A stretch of 64,000 nucleotides of DNA, taken from positions 1,488,001 to 1,552,000 of the forward strand of contig CAKJVC010000150.1 in NCBI GenBank assembly GCA_918026815.1. Direction: 5' to 3'. Position 1 is the first letter of the stretch. Each line of letters opens with the position of its first letter. Below the pieces are notes generated by a model. The model was not told the DNA's origin and ran no database searches. It saw only the letters and a list, made by a program, of their open reading frames with translations. This DNA is from Chalara sp. BL73 (Eukaryota; Ascomycota; Leotiomycetes; Helotiales). Made by a program: the position numbers and the translations under genes. Below are positions 32,932 through 44,343 of the stretch, one piece after another.

Positions 32932-34303
32932 CATGTCTACCGCTCTAAACGCAACCTTTTCGAATCCTTCTGTCGACGCCGAGTCTTACAACTCCAAGTA
33001 AAATAGAATCCGTATTCTCAATAGCAATACGTACCATGAATAGGCTAAAACATGCAAAATGGCCCTTATAGTAGCTATACTTGGGAGATTGTTCAAAAAG
33101 AAAAAAGCTTGCACCGGCAAAAACCACCTTATATGAAATTTATCAAACCCGTCGCTACAAAGCCCTTCAACTAATAGGAAGTTCTGTGGATTCCTCCTAC
33201 ATAAATCGAATTGAACCCTTCGCGGACCAAAAGAATTCTCGCGGCATGTAGGAAGAACTACAGAAATAGAATCGTGCTGAGGATCGACAATATCAAAACA
33301 ATCTGCTAGAACAGTTCTACAACGAGAAGTGGGATCCCAAAACAAAGATCCTTCAAGCTTATGTTCGAAAACTGGAAGAGTATTGTACTCAACCAGCTTC
33401 TACAGGCAATAGAATTACCGACACTCAACTCACGACCAGAATCCTTCAATCCTTTTTAAAAACGCAAGCTGGAAGCAAGCTAGATTCCTCGCCAACTAAA
33501 AGCAGCTAGCCCCGGAGGAATTACTTTAAGGAACCATAATTGTACTGGAAGCGTACGAGAATATAGCTCAAGAGCAACCTACCGGCGCAACAGCAGCGCT
33601 CGCTCGAGGAACCACAAAAGGCAGAGGAAATCGAAGACGAGGGAGAGGCCGCCGTGGTGATCGCAGCGACCATGGCGATAGAGAATCATCTGAAGTACCT
33701 GCTGGGAGAGTAGGGAAAGATCAATGCCTATTCTGTAGAAAGAAAGGCCATTACCAAGCCAAATGTAAAGCATATCAAAAGGCTAGAGATCAACACCAGA
33801 GCAGGAGTGAGGATATAGAAGAGCAAGCGAATATTGCAGTGGACGCTGAAGGAATGCAACACACGTACGCCTATATTGCTGAGCCAAAAAACAGTGACAG
33901 AAGTGATTCTCAAATCAACGCAACCAACCTAGGCCTGGGATAGGTAGTAGATTCTGGTGCTACAAGGCACTTCAGCAATCTTATCGACGATTTTGTATCA
34001 GTCAAACGCTGGCCAACGCCGAGACTAGTACGAATCGCTGATGGCTCTGCAATAGAAGCTATAGGCCATGGGCAAGTCAATATTCAAACAACAAGCTATG
34101 GAACACTACACTTTTCAGACGTATAGTACGCTTCGAACCTGAAAAGCAAGCTAATATCACTTTTTGCGCTGAACGACAAAAGGATATCTGTACTGCAAAA
34201 GAACTGTACTTTTACTGCGTGCCGGGAGCACGACAAAAGAGTAGCATTTATAGGGACGTGTATCAATGGACTGTATTACGTGGATCAGCCTGCAGAGAAC
34301 GCT

Positions 34304-36447
34304 TTAATAACCACTGTGTAACAATCGAAGCGTAGGCGAAGGACATGGCGCAGGATCAAGGGGTTGGCCAGCAGGGTATGGAGGTTTCAGAGCCGATACG
34401 GGGGAGAGTCGGAGTCGCCTATATTAAGGCCTGCTCTTACTCTCTACAGCTGTTCCTCATGTTTTTGTATCTTTCGTAGGTAGACCTATCCCTTCAACCG
34501 CCAAAGCGACCAAACCCTGTACCTAATCACGTGATGCTACACTGACCTTCATACAACAACAGCTGTATCACAACACCACAACTATGCCTACTAAAGATAC
34601 TATTGCTGACTTTACTGATCCAGGAACCTTAAGACCTGATATTTCTCCTACTACAACGACTGGCACACAGTTTGTTCCTCTTGAATGCCTTCATTTCGAC
34701 TTTAATATCAGACTTCCTACACATGTTGCGCCAAACGACGCATTAGCTATTTGGAGCCTGTTTTTTACTCAGGAACAGTTGAAAACGATAGTTGAGAACA
34801 CAAATGACTACATATCGAGAAAGAAACTTGATGGCTGTCGTTCGAAAGGTGCACGCGTTGTCCAGCCTATCACAATTGCTGAGTTGTACGGATACATAGG
34901 AATATGGATTTATATGGGATTACATAAAGAAAAAAATATTCAGATGTATTGGAGTACCTCGGAATCGATGCTTCGACATACAATAGTAGCTCAAACAATG
35001 GGTAGAAATCGACGGGAGGACATACATCGATTTTTGCAGCTTTCTAGACTTGATACGCGTGACGTATTCCAGAAGGTTTGAAGCAATTTTATACTGTATT
35101 ATATAGTAAACTGACTTTACTTTTACTTCAGGTTGAACTTTTAAATACCTACAGTCAGTCTACTTGCACGCAACTTTGGATGCCTGGCCGCGATTTAGCT
35201 GTTAACGAAGCTATAGCTCGATTTGCCGGCAGATCAAAAAATACCTTTACAATACCTTCTAAACCTATTTCAGAAGGTTATAAAGTGTGGTGCTTAGCTC
35301 AAAAAGGTTATATGCTTGTATGGTGTTTTCACAAAAAAGGGAAAAGCAAAAGTCGAGGGCCCCAAAACGTTGTATTTCCAACAGAGCTCAAGACGAATCC
35401 TACAGCCGCTGTCGTTCTGTATTTAATTTCAAAGCTTCCTACAGCTAAATTCAGGTACTGCGTGTACCTAGATAACTTTTTTACATCTACAAAGCTGTTG
35501 AAAGTACTTCGAGACCGAGAAATAGGAGCTACCGGTACATGCCGAAAAAACTCTGGCATATCGAAGGATCTAGTACAAAAAAAAGCTATTGACAAAGCAA
35601 AAGGTGAAATACCTTGGGGAACCTTGATTACTCGACCTTCGGAAGACCAAAATATCTGTTTTTTGGCCTGGAAAGATAACGCTTTGGTCCTGTTTCAGTC
35701 TACAATATCGGATGGCCAAAGTACAATTATTCGAGAACGCAAACGCCCTTCAGAAACCTCTTTTTCAGCTAATACAGCTGGAGTTCCTTTTGGTGATTCG
35801 CCTACAAAAAATCTATCAATACCTCAATTCGTCGACGATTACAATCATCAAATGAACGCTGTTGATCAAGCTGATCAACTAAGATTATACAACTCTAGTT
35901 TACGACGTATTCGCAAAGGAGGATGGCACGCTATTTGGCACTTTCTATTCAACGTTGTTCTAGTCAATTGTTATCTTCTTTCCTTCTATTTTGAAGCTTC
36001 TAATACGCAAAGATTTACAACTCAAAAAGCGTTCAGGATAGAGCTTTCTACAGCTCTAATGAAAAAAAGCTCAACAAACGCCACGCAAGAGAAAAGCTCA
36101 TATATCACCAAATACCGATTCAAATCACAAATTGGAGTTTGCAACTAGCTGTCGAGACCATTATGCTTGCAAAGCAAGAGGCTATGTAAGGGTACCTTCA
36201 AAACGCAGGATTCTAGGGATATTACAGGCAATCGACGTCCTCCTGCATCCAGGTATGCATGTATTACATGTCAGGCACCTCTTTGTACGACAGGCGACTG
36301 TTTTGAGTGGTATCATGAGAATTTAGTAGAATAGAAGCAATAGAAGGTAGATTTCAATGAATTTGACTTGAAATACGGCTTTCTATTGTACGCACTCTCA
36401 TATGCCTCTATTCTAACAGGTGATTCCTTGCGTCGTTACACATTTAA
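34304..36447 (+). mobile_element. PiggyBac-type DNA transposon inserted in copia
   Basis: TTAA occurs at both candidate ends (34304-34307 and 36444-36447), the target used by PiggyBac. Inside each end TGTGTAAC occurs in inverted orientation (34315-34322 and 36434-36441) at slightly different distances, so the exact termini are not certain. The copia frame is not perfectly restored by removing TTAA to TTAA, which may reflect later decay. Confidence 0.65.
34584..36334 (+). pseudogene. PiggyBac transposase, two disabling changes
   Basis: Exons 34584..35075 and 35132..36334 around a 56-nt intron (GTTTGA to TTCAG). The N-terminal part has LYGYIGIWIYMGLHKEKN and MYWSTSESM of the DDE_Tnp_1_7 family. 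The catalytic region reads RDLAVNEAIARFAGRSKN where family members have Asp-Glu, so the first catalytic Asp is Asn (codon AAC). The second, YLDNFFTSTKLL, and the third, NAVDQADQLRLYN, are kept. A TAG at 36146-36148 interrupts the frame before the Cys-rich C-terminal domain (YACITCQAPLCTTGDCFEWYH), which continues in the same frame to a second stop at 36332. Otherwise the frame is open, so the copy decayed recently. Confidence 0.85.
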
Positions 36448-36810
36448 TTTGAATTCAACTTTTCTCAAGCTCTGACCGGATCAAGAAAGCTATGGCACTT
36501 CCGCATGGGCCATGCCAACTACAAATACGTAGAAAAGCTTGAAGCATATGCCGAAGGAGTGCCGAATACGAAGCGTAACACACCCGTAATAGAGGAGACT
36601 GCATGTGAAGGATGCTTTGCAGGTCGTATGAAGGAATCATTCAATAAGACTACTGATAATCGTCAGCGAGTCGAAGCCAGGAGAATCCACACAGATATAT
36701 CAGGAATCAAAGTTATAAGTTTCCGTAGATACAAATATTACCTTTTAGTCGTCGATGACGTTACAAGCTATTTCTGGATAGCCTTATTAAGAAATATGTC
36801 AGCAGATGAA

Positions 36811-36983
36811 TGTCACGACACGCGCTGTGGATCTACAGGTACAGAGGGCAACGGTGGTGTCATACGAGAATCTATAGCTAAGGAAGGAAGAGGAGCCCGA
36901 GAAGCGCAGGCTATATATACACGAGGCGCTCGGAGAGCTCAACTAATATAGGTCACGTGTGCTCAAGAGCACGGGACGTGACA
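36811..36983 (-). mobile_element. 173-bp solo-LTR-like element, second copy, perfect 5-bp duplication
   Basis: Flanked by ATGAA at 36806-36810 and 36984-36988. The sequence is the reverse complement of the 13092..13264 copy with some changes, TGTCACGACACG at the left and GGGACGTGACA at the right. It is inserted in the copia integrase frame. Confidence 0.88.
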
Positions 36984-37545
36984 ATGAAGCTGTACCAGCG
37001 TTCAAGCAACTGCTGAAAGAAATACAATTAGAATCAGAAAAAAAGAGTCACCTACGTACGGAGTGACAATGGGACAGGCGAATTTGGCGCTATGTTTCAG
37101 GAGTGTTGCAAAGAGCTAGAAATACAGCTTGAGCTTTTTCCGCCACACAAGCACTCTTTCATCGGCGTAGTAGAGAAGATAATAAGGAAGGTCGGCAATA
37201 CAATACGCTTTTTGCTGTACCACACCAAGCATCACAATAGAGCTTGGGATTATGCAGCAAAGCATGCTGTATGGCTTTTAAACAGGCTGCCTACAACAGC
37301 GTTGCCGTACAGGGAATACGAAGTGGAACTACTGTATCAGGCGTGCAAAGGCCGGAAACCTGACTTACAGGCACTAAGAGTGTATAGCTGTAGGGCCTAT
37401 GCGAAAGCAACTCGTGGAGTACAAGCTTTGACGTTCGACCCCAAACTGAGCCAGGTAATCTCGTATTTATAAGAATAAAAAGCAACAGGTTGTGGAAGCT
37501 TCTTGACCTGGAAACGAGAAAAGAGCTGATATCAGCTAATGTTAA

Positions 37546-37769
37546 TGTTGGCGAGGTACCACACCACTTGTAGCAACGCCGCGTACTTGATACGTGGTTG
37601 CTGATAAGTAGAATGTGGTAAAATTGTGTCTGATGGTTGCTACTACTACAATGCGTTCTTTTATATGCCGCAGGTGGGTCATGTGACTGAATCCCTATTC
37701 ACTCCTCCATTCACTCCCCCATTGACTCAGGACCCACAAATCCCCTCTACATGACCTAACATACCAACA
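37546..37769 (-). mobile_element. Solo LTR, copia-like family D
   Basis: Starts TGTTGGCGAGGTACC and ends ATACCAACA, inverted 6-bp termini. Its reverse complement carries CATATAAAAGAACGCA and matches 1476..1650. It joins the copia relic on the left and the foldback element on the right, so its right flank has been split by that insertion. No target duplication was found. Confidence 0.65.
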
Positions 37770-38169
37770 GTTGGAATGCATGTACATGGTTTCACGCGAT
37801 CCGGTGGATCGCGGGAATTGTGGGTCTTCTATCACCTATATTTACTTGGCAATAGGCTGTAGCTTAGAAGAAGAATCAACGAATACCAGAACCACGCCAG
37901 CAAGAGCGTAGTTACAACTACTACGCCTTTTGCTACGTGGTAGGTATTCCGAGAGTTAAGTTCATTGAGAACGTTTTCCCCTAAGCTAACTGTCGGATGC
38001 CTATCACGCAGCAAAAGGCGTAGTAGCGGTAACTACGCTCTTGCTGTGTGATTATGGTTCCTTGGCTAATTCTAAGCTACGGCTTATTGCCAGGTAAGTA
38101 TAGGTGATAGAAGACCCACAATTCCCGCGATCCGATGGATCGCGTGAAACTATGTACATGCATTCCAAC
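37770..38169. mobile_element. 400-bp foldback MITE with nearly full-length inverted arms
   Basis: GTTGGAATGCATGTACAT at the left is repeated inverted at the right end, and the two arms remain about 85-90% alike by eye over close to 190 bp each. ACA lies on both sides (37767-37769 and 38170-38172). Without coding capacity. Internal blocks such as CCAGCAAGAGCGTAGT and CCTTTTGCTACGT also occur at 60495..60665. Confidence 0.8.
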
Positions 38170-38282
38170 ACATTATCTCGGCAATTTATCGACGACGAGG
38201 CAATAAAATTGACTTCTTTAAGGAATGGTGGAACAGAAATCAGCGCCATTTATGCTGTCTTGAATCATGAAAGGCCAGACAA

Positions 38283-38604
38283 TGTCATGGCCCTGGCCTT
38301 CTCTGGGGCGGAGCTCACCACCGGATGCCCCAGAGCTCGGACAGAGCACACACCGGACACCCCAGAGCTCGGACAAAGCACAACACCGGACACCCCAGAG
38401 CTCGGGCGGAGCTCAGCGCCGGACACCGCAAAGCTCGCCTATCCTGGCCTCCGGCCAGTTCCTGTATATAGGGCACAGCTTTCCTTCCCTTCTTCTGTCC
38501 GTAGCTTGTTCTTTTAGATATAACAATTGATAGTTGTTTACACCTCTGAGTCCTTCTATCTAGATCCACGGATCGAGATCCCTAATTCAGCTTGAGTTGT
38601 TACA
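38283..38604 (+). mobile_element. Solo LTR family A with perfect GACAA duplication (322 bp)
   Basis: GACAA at 38278-38282 and 38605-38609. TGTCATGGCCC start, TATATAGGGCACAGC, CACGGATCGAGATCCC and GAGTTGTTACA end. Longer than the 220-bp copy because of an internal tandem repeat. Removing it restores an open frame. Confidence 0.9.
38327..38430 (+). repeat. Three tandem 32-33-bp units inside the LTR
   Basis: Each unit contains CCCCAGAGCTCGG and ends ACCGGACA or GCCGGACA. The expansion explains the extra length of this LTR compared with 23790..24009. Confidence 0.75.
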
Positions 38605-38967
38605 GACAATATCCTAGAGCCAACGCCATCCAGTACTTCAACTGCTTGTGAGCCTAATTCTCTAGTCCTAAACCTTTCTCCTTTCGATAATTTTCTTTCC
38701 AACCTCCGTTCCCCGGAATCATTACAAATCACCCTTGCCAACCAGGATTCGGATGCGAAAGTGTCGCATTCACTATTTTTACTTAAGGCTCTGTTGGTTC
38801 CTGAGAATATGTTCCGCAATATCAAGGTACATTTCAGAAACTCTTGTCAAAATATGGTTTTTAACAACTATAGGACCCTCCTCACTCTAAATAGCGCCAA
38901 TTTACATGATGACCTATGCATCGATTTCGACTCGTACCGCTTTACTGGGGTCACAGCCGGCCCAGGG

Positions 38968-39576
38968 TAGGGAAAAGTTTGGCCAGGGTAGAGGGTTTTA
39001 CGCTAGTAATTTACGCTAGTAATAGTTGATTCAGGGTAGAAATCAGAGCTTCTAAAGCTTGGCCAGGGTAGGGAATTACGCCTAAACATACGCCAAGCAC
39101 ATGCTTTACTAACGCACGTTTTAAGATTCATTCTCATTATAACGCCACCGGCTAGTAAGTTCGTTTTGAAGGAGATGAATAGGCTCAGTGTAAGTGTTGT
39201 TAAGAATTACGTAATATGCTCTGTATATACTGTGCATATGCTAATTTTGAACTAGCTTAATATTCCAGAAAACTTCTTGACTCGAAATAGTAACGACTAC
39301 ACTTTAAGTCATTTTTCTTTTCTGATCATAACGGTCATTCCATACATGCTGAGCTTGTACTCGAAAACCTTCCAATTATAATAGCACTGTCCTAAGTAAG
39401 TGGCCGCCTTTTAAATGTAAAGCATACACTGTGCATATGCTTACCAGATAAAGAACCAAGTCAATAGTTTCGGTTGCACATTAAGTACTAATAGCCGGTC
39501 TAAAGTATCTATTAGTGAGGTTTTGGTCATCTTGATATGCCTTATTACCTAAAAACTAGTTCTGACGGTATTGCTC
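38968..39576. other. AT-rich intergenic, short repeats
   Basis: The motif GGCCAGGGTAG recurs at about 38958, 38982 and 39062, and TTTACGCTAGTAA occurs twice near 38998-39022. CTGTGCATATGCT recurs at about 39230 and 39430. No gene. Confidence 0.4.
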
Positions 39577-40044
39577 TGTAACAGCCAGGATCCGGCAAAC
39601 CAGTTCAAGACCCCGGATATGGAATAAAAGTCTCTACGGGAAAGATTAAGATTTTCAGCTGCAGTAACTTCTAGGCTGCAAACGGCGTAGCCACATAGCC
39701 AGCCACAGGATTGCAACTACGGTAGCTACGGCCTTGCAGCCACCACGAGGGCGTATGACCTAGACTGTCGTGGGCTTCAGTTGCTACAGTACCTTCGGAG
39801 ATACTAAAGCCAAAAGCTTGGTGGCTCCTTAGGTAAAGGATATAGAATAGTCGAAAGGCGAAGGATATAAAAAGAAGCTAGAACTCCTTGGAGGAGACTA
39901 AGCTTGAGTCTTTCGTAGATTCAAGGCCTACATTTCATATCAATACAATACTATTACTTTTTTATTGCCCGTCACGTGTCTTTATATCATATGTGTCCTC
40001 ACCTGCTATATTGAAATCCTTCCTGTTGCCCTCTGTTTGTTACA
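39577..40044 (+). mobile_element. Solo LTR family C, 468 bp, perfect TGCTC duplication
   Basis: TGTAACAGCCAGGATC start and TTTGTTACA end, flanked by TGCTC at 39572-39576 and 40045-40049. A diverged copy lies at 61513..61995. Inverted 7-bp ends TGTAACA/TGTTACA. No internal region nearby. Confidence 0.9.
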
Positions 40045-40420
40045 TGCTCACATCATTTACTGCTCTAGCCTTCTTGTTACAACGTATTCAATAAAAAGCG
40101 ATGTCTTCAAAGTAGCACATAAACAAATGTCAAAAGTATGCTAAGCATATGCTAAAAAAAATACTTCACCTATTTAAGCAAGAGCCACACAAGGTTGTTT
40201 ATTTACATTACTTGATTAATTCAGTCACATTCCAACCACACGTCCACCGGCACATTCCCAACATACGCCCACAATCCTATAACTAAGATTAGGCAAGTGT
40301 AGTTGTTCGAGTCGACGACTCTCTCGAATATGAAACTCCTAAACTGACTGAGTATTATGAAGAGTTCTATAGCTGCCTAGCAGTCTCCCCATTTATTTTT
40401 TGCAGCATCACGTAGCGATA

Positions 40421-42277
40421 TCAGCTTTTGTCTTCATCTTCTTCTCCAGAGGGATCAACCACCACTCCACTTTCCACAAGCACCATCTCATCAACTCTGT
40501 CTATGGCATATTCGACCCGCTTCCAAGTCTTCAAGCTCCCGGTATTTGTAGCGAGCTCCCAAACCCGCATTCGTCGGTGGTATCGCTTTCTGCCGCGCGA
40601 ACAATAACCCCCGAACCCACTGCCACCTACGTGGCATAGCCAAGGCCCAGGCTTAGGGGTTTTGTTGCCATCTTGCCGCGTTTGTGGCAATAGAGCGCAA
40701 AAGTCATTCACGTGATCGTGCCCGCAGCCTAGTGCTGATATGCCTTCCTTGACCAAAGCGTCGTAGAAATGGGAATTGAAACTGGGGCCCTCAGTCGGTT
40801 CCCTTCGGTGGCCGTTGCGTATACTAAGATGGGGGTCTCCGAACTCGGGAAGGGGGATATGTAGGAAAGCCAGAGACAGATGAAAGCGGTTGTCATTATC
40901 GTCATTTTCACGAACCGTTCGTTGCGCTTGGGAAGTGTTCGTGAACCAGTCAATTTGGCTTTGCTTAATGGGGTCATAGTCGGGATTGGATATCTTGCTC
41001 GGTATTTGGCCGTGCGAATCCAGGAAATATAAAGTGGATAACGGTAGCTGTGACGGGGCGGGAGCCAGGACCTGAAGGTAGAAGTTGCCTATGCCGTCGA
41101 CCTGCTCTGGGCCTGACTCACAAAGGCTAAAAGGCAGATCCTGAAGTATTGACATCTGTGCCGTACCTGTGATCTAGTCAACAAGAACGGACAGCAATCA
41201 TTTCCAAGACCCAGCTTATTAGGATTGTATAATTATCTTGCGGAGCAAGGCAGTCTACACCGTTTGCGAGAGTGTAACAACTCCGAGTGTGTTGTCGACC
41301 GCCAGCCCTGTGTATCAGTTACTGTATGGAATAATTTACTTACGTGATAATGCGTAGATGCCCTCACTATCATGATTGCCAAAGACGGCTGCGAATGGGA
41401 TTGAACGCTCGATAATAGGAGCAACCACCTTGAAGAGGGCAGATTGGCTATCGGAGATGTCGTGATGCAACTGATCTCCAGTGAAAATCACAAGGTCTGG
41501 TTTCTCGACATCCAAGATCTTTCCAATGAAGTCCACCGTAAGTGGGTCAGCCTCACTCTCTGGCAGATTCTCCCCATAGGCATCAATAGCATCTTTACAT
41601 ACCCCGATACCAGTGACCATGTGCGTGTCAGAGATCTGGACAACCTTGAATTTGCCATCTTCCCTGACTCTCAAAGCCGCCCGAGCATCTGGTCTCGGCT
41701 TGGTCCTGCCGTGGAGTACGCTTAGTCTTGCAACCGGTACCTTTGGCTGAGCGTTAAGCTGGAGCGATGATCGCATGAGAGCCCATTGTGGTCGCGGGTC
41801 AACGGCATCCACACCAAAGAGGACATCCACCTCCGTCACAGCCTGGTCAATCTTGCCAGAGAATTTGCTTCTCAGCACCCAGATTCCGCCAGGTCGACTC
41901 TCCCATGATTGACCTGAGCTAGGGTTGGGAGGCGGCTCGCCGACTCTGATATCCATAACCAGCAGGTCCTCAGCTGCGAGCTCTTCCTCATTCGCTAGTG
42001 CTACATACAGCCATGCACTCTGCTGAGATGTATATAGGTAGAGGTCCTTTTCTATGCGGTGCCATATTCGCGGGTCCAGTTCGCAGGTGGAAGGAGAAAC
42101 TGTCGAAGAGAGGATGCATATGGTCAGATCCGTAACAACTGGGTGAGCAACAACGGCCTTAGTATAGGGAGTGGACGACGTCGCCTTTTTGGAGGAGAAG
42201 ACTCCAAGAAACTCAAGGGCACGAAGCAGTACGGCTAGTAAGACAACTACTGCTGAGGCAAGCCCCAACGCAGACAT
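40421..42277 (-). CDS. DCR2: DCR2-type metallophosphatase, 559 aa
   Basis: Exons 41344..42277 and 40421..41166 (1680 nt); the intron starts GTAAGT and ends TCACAG. An N-terminal hydrophobic anchor (LASAVVVLLAVLLRALEF) is followed by the calcineurin-like metal centre in order: QISDTHMVTG, FTGDQLHHD, FGNHDSEG and GCGHDHVNDFC. These supply the Asp, His and Asn ligands of the dinuclear site. Length is close to the yeast protein. In yeast Dcr2 dephosphorylates Sic1 and Ire1 and influences cell cycle and unfolded-protein signalling; function here is inferred from the family. Intact and probably housekeeping. Confidence 0.88.
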
Positions 42278-42895
42278 ATTTCATTATTTTCGTCGTTTCG
42301 TGAAGCAACTTCCAAGATGTTAAGAATTAGTGGCACGATTTAGAGGATCAAACAGAGGATGTGCGAGGGTATCACAGTGAAGTTACGGGTTCAATTGAAG
42401 GCAATACAGATGCCATATTCTGCGGTTCTACGCCGTGAAAATGTTGTGCGCTCTGATATAAGTTGCCGAAATCTTTTCCTTAATGATTACGGTACCAAGT
42501 TCAGCGACCTTGACAGGCGATTATTTAAGGATAAATAATTATGCATTCGGAGAGGGAATACTTTTATCCATCATAGGCTAAACGAGCCCTGGGTTGTGGC
42601 TCATGTGACGTTCAGATTAGGCATGGTGGTTGTCAGCCTTGCTGACGTAACTGCCAAACAAAGTTATCTAGTGCTTTCGCATGAAATTAATGGAATAACT
42701 CTCAACTGAAGGCACCGTGCTCTGTATCCTAATTAATGAAACCCTCGTCCCTCGATCTTAGCACCGAAATCACGCTCTAATCTAAGATCTAATCACTCTA
42801 GGCAAGCAGTCCATCTGCGAAGCTAGGAGCATTGCCTAGAGCGACAACACAACGAGACGAATCTCAAGCTTCAAATATCAGCTACTACAGTCATT
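42278..42895. other. Divergent intergenic region between DCR2 and PAC1
   Basis: Carries the promoters of both flanking genes; no specific motif supported. Confidence 0.4.
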
Positions 42896-44343
42896 ATGAG
42901 CCGGATCTTAACGCCAGGGCAGACCGAGGAACTGTAGGTTTGTTTACATTATCTGTACTGCATGCACTGACTTAAGACTAGACACAAGTCCATTATCGCG
43001 TACCTCACGTCAACAAATCTATCGAACAGCGCTACGGCATTGCGAGAAGAGCTCAATATTGGCGACAGCTTTAGTGCTGCAACCAGCAATAAGTATGAGG
43101 GGCTGCTAGAGAAGAAATGGACCAGCGTTGTCCGATTGCAGAAGAAAGTAGGATTCTATGGTCGGCTGTCTCGACGGAACGCTGAACTTTTGTGTAGATA
43201 ATGGGACTAGAATCAACGATTGCGAGTTTACAAGCCGAACTCGATTCGATCACACCTGCCTCCTTCTCGAAACAGAACCAAGATCCTACGAGCTGGCTTC
43301 CTGGATCTCGAGCAAGACATACGCTCCGATCACATAGACAACCTATTACATGTGTTGCATTTCATCCAATTTTCTCTTCACTCGCTTCAGGTTCAGAAGA
43401 TTTTACTATCAAGATCTGGGATTGGGAACTAGGAGAACTAGAGCGGACTCTCAAGGGGCATACAAGAACTGTCACAGATGTCGATTTTGGCGGGCCAAAG
43501 GGGCGCACCCTACTGGCGTCATGTTCGACTGACCTTACCGTTAAACTGTGGGATCCTAGCAACGACTATACGAACATTCGAACACTTTTTGGACATGATC
43601 ATTCAGTTTCTGCTTTGCGTTTCTTATCGTCCCCAGGAAATCTTCTCGTGTCAGCTAGTCGAGATGCATCTCTCCGGATATGGGATGTATCGACAGGATA
43701 TTGCGTAAAAACAATTCGTGGACACAATGATTGGGTTCGAGATGTTTCACCTTCTTTTGATGGAAAGTGGCTCGTGTCGGGTGGTAATGAACGAACAGCA
43801 ATGATATGGGATGCTTTATCGGGAGAAGCAAAAGCGACTTTAATAGGCCATGAAAATTTTATTGAATGCTGTGCATTCGCGCCACCAGCAAGTTATGGAC
43901 ACCTGGCAACTCTTGCTGGACGAAAGAAACCACCTCCATCAAGCAGTTCAGCTGAATTTGTCGCTACTGGAGCAAGAGACAAAAGTATAAAAATTTGGGA
44001 TGTTCAAGGGGCATTGATCAAGACTTTAATCGGCCATGACAACTGGGTAAGGGGCCTGGTATTCCATCCCGGCGGCAAGTACCTGATCAGTGCCGGTGAT
44101 GACAAGACTTTACGTTGTTGGGACCTTTCTCAAGAAGGAAAATTGGTAAAAACATTAGAAGGCGTGCATGAGCGATTCGTTACCTGTATTCGATGGGCCC
44201 CCACTGTTGTGAACGACATTCCTGAGGAGGATGGAGAAAGAACTAATACGGCCTTGAAGAAAGAAGATGCTGGCAAGGCTAAGATCCGATGTGCCATCGC
44301 AACAGGATGTGTGGATTCATACGTGCGAGTCTTTGTAACATAA
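42896..44343 (+). CDS. PAC1: PAC1/nudF (LIS1), dynein regulator, 449 aa
   Basis: Exons 42896..42933, 42982..43147 and 43198..44343 (1350 nt), introns 48 and 50 nt with GTAGGT/GACTAG and GTAGGA/TGTAG. An N-terminal LisH dimerisation motif ([18 protein letters not shown]) and a short coiled coil precede seven WD40 blades, e.g. [47 protein letters not shown] and [14 protein letters not shown]. Lis1 binds cytoplasmic dynein and is needed for nuclear distribution and hyphal growth. Length matches fungal orthologues. Start chosen at ATG 42896 because the two 5' exons complete LisH. Confidence 0.95.

Larger units (their letters stand above)
32932..37545 (+). mobile_element. Ty1/copia retrotransposon relic (gag, protease, integrase), interrupted
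   Basis: Gag-like frame with several stops ends in a zinc knuckle CLFCRKKGHYQAKC (33727-33768). Protease follows as VDSGATRHFSNL (33947). The element is then broken by the PiggyBac insertion (34304..36447) and resumes with the pre-integrase LWHFRMGHANYKYVEKL and CEGCFAG. The integrase triad is readable: HTDISG (36690), RSDNGTGEF (37056) and GVVEKII (37161). Between the first two lies the 173-bp LTR at 36811..36983. The text ends in ETRKELISANVNV at 37545 where another LTR begins. Reverse transcriptase and RNase H were not found. Multiple stops and frameshifts mean it is dead. Confidence 0.85.
38170..38967 (+). pseudogene. Open-frame relic split by an LTR
   Basis: Before the LTR the frame reads FIDDEAIKLTSLRNGG and YAVLNHERPDN. 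After it, if the LTR and one target copy are removed, the same frame continues with ILEPTPSSTSTACEPNSL and LLKALLVPENMF to a stop at about 38968. I do not recognise the protein. It may be the linker part of the copia polyprotein or a separate host gene. It has no start codon of its own that I can support. Confidence 0.4.

Noticed and set aside
34317..34551. Separate LTR from TGTAACAATCG with CACTG on both sides
   Set aside because: The CACTG match leaves an end not in CA, and the TTAA-flanked PiggyBac explains the left boundary better.
39227..39445. Repeated TGTGCATATGCT as a possible replication origin
   Set aside because: Two copies in AT-rich DNA are not enough; fungal origins have no such recognisable signature.
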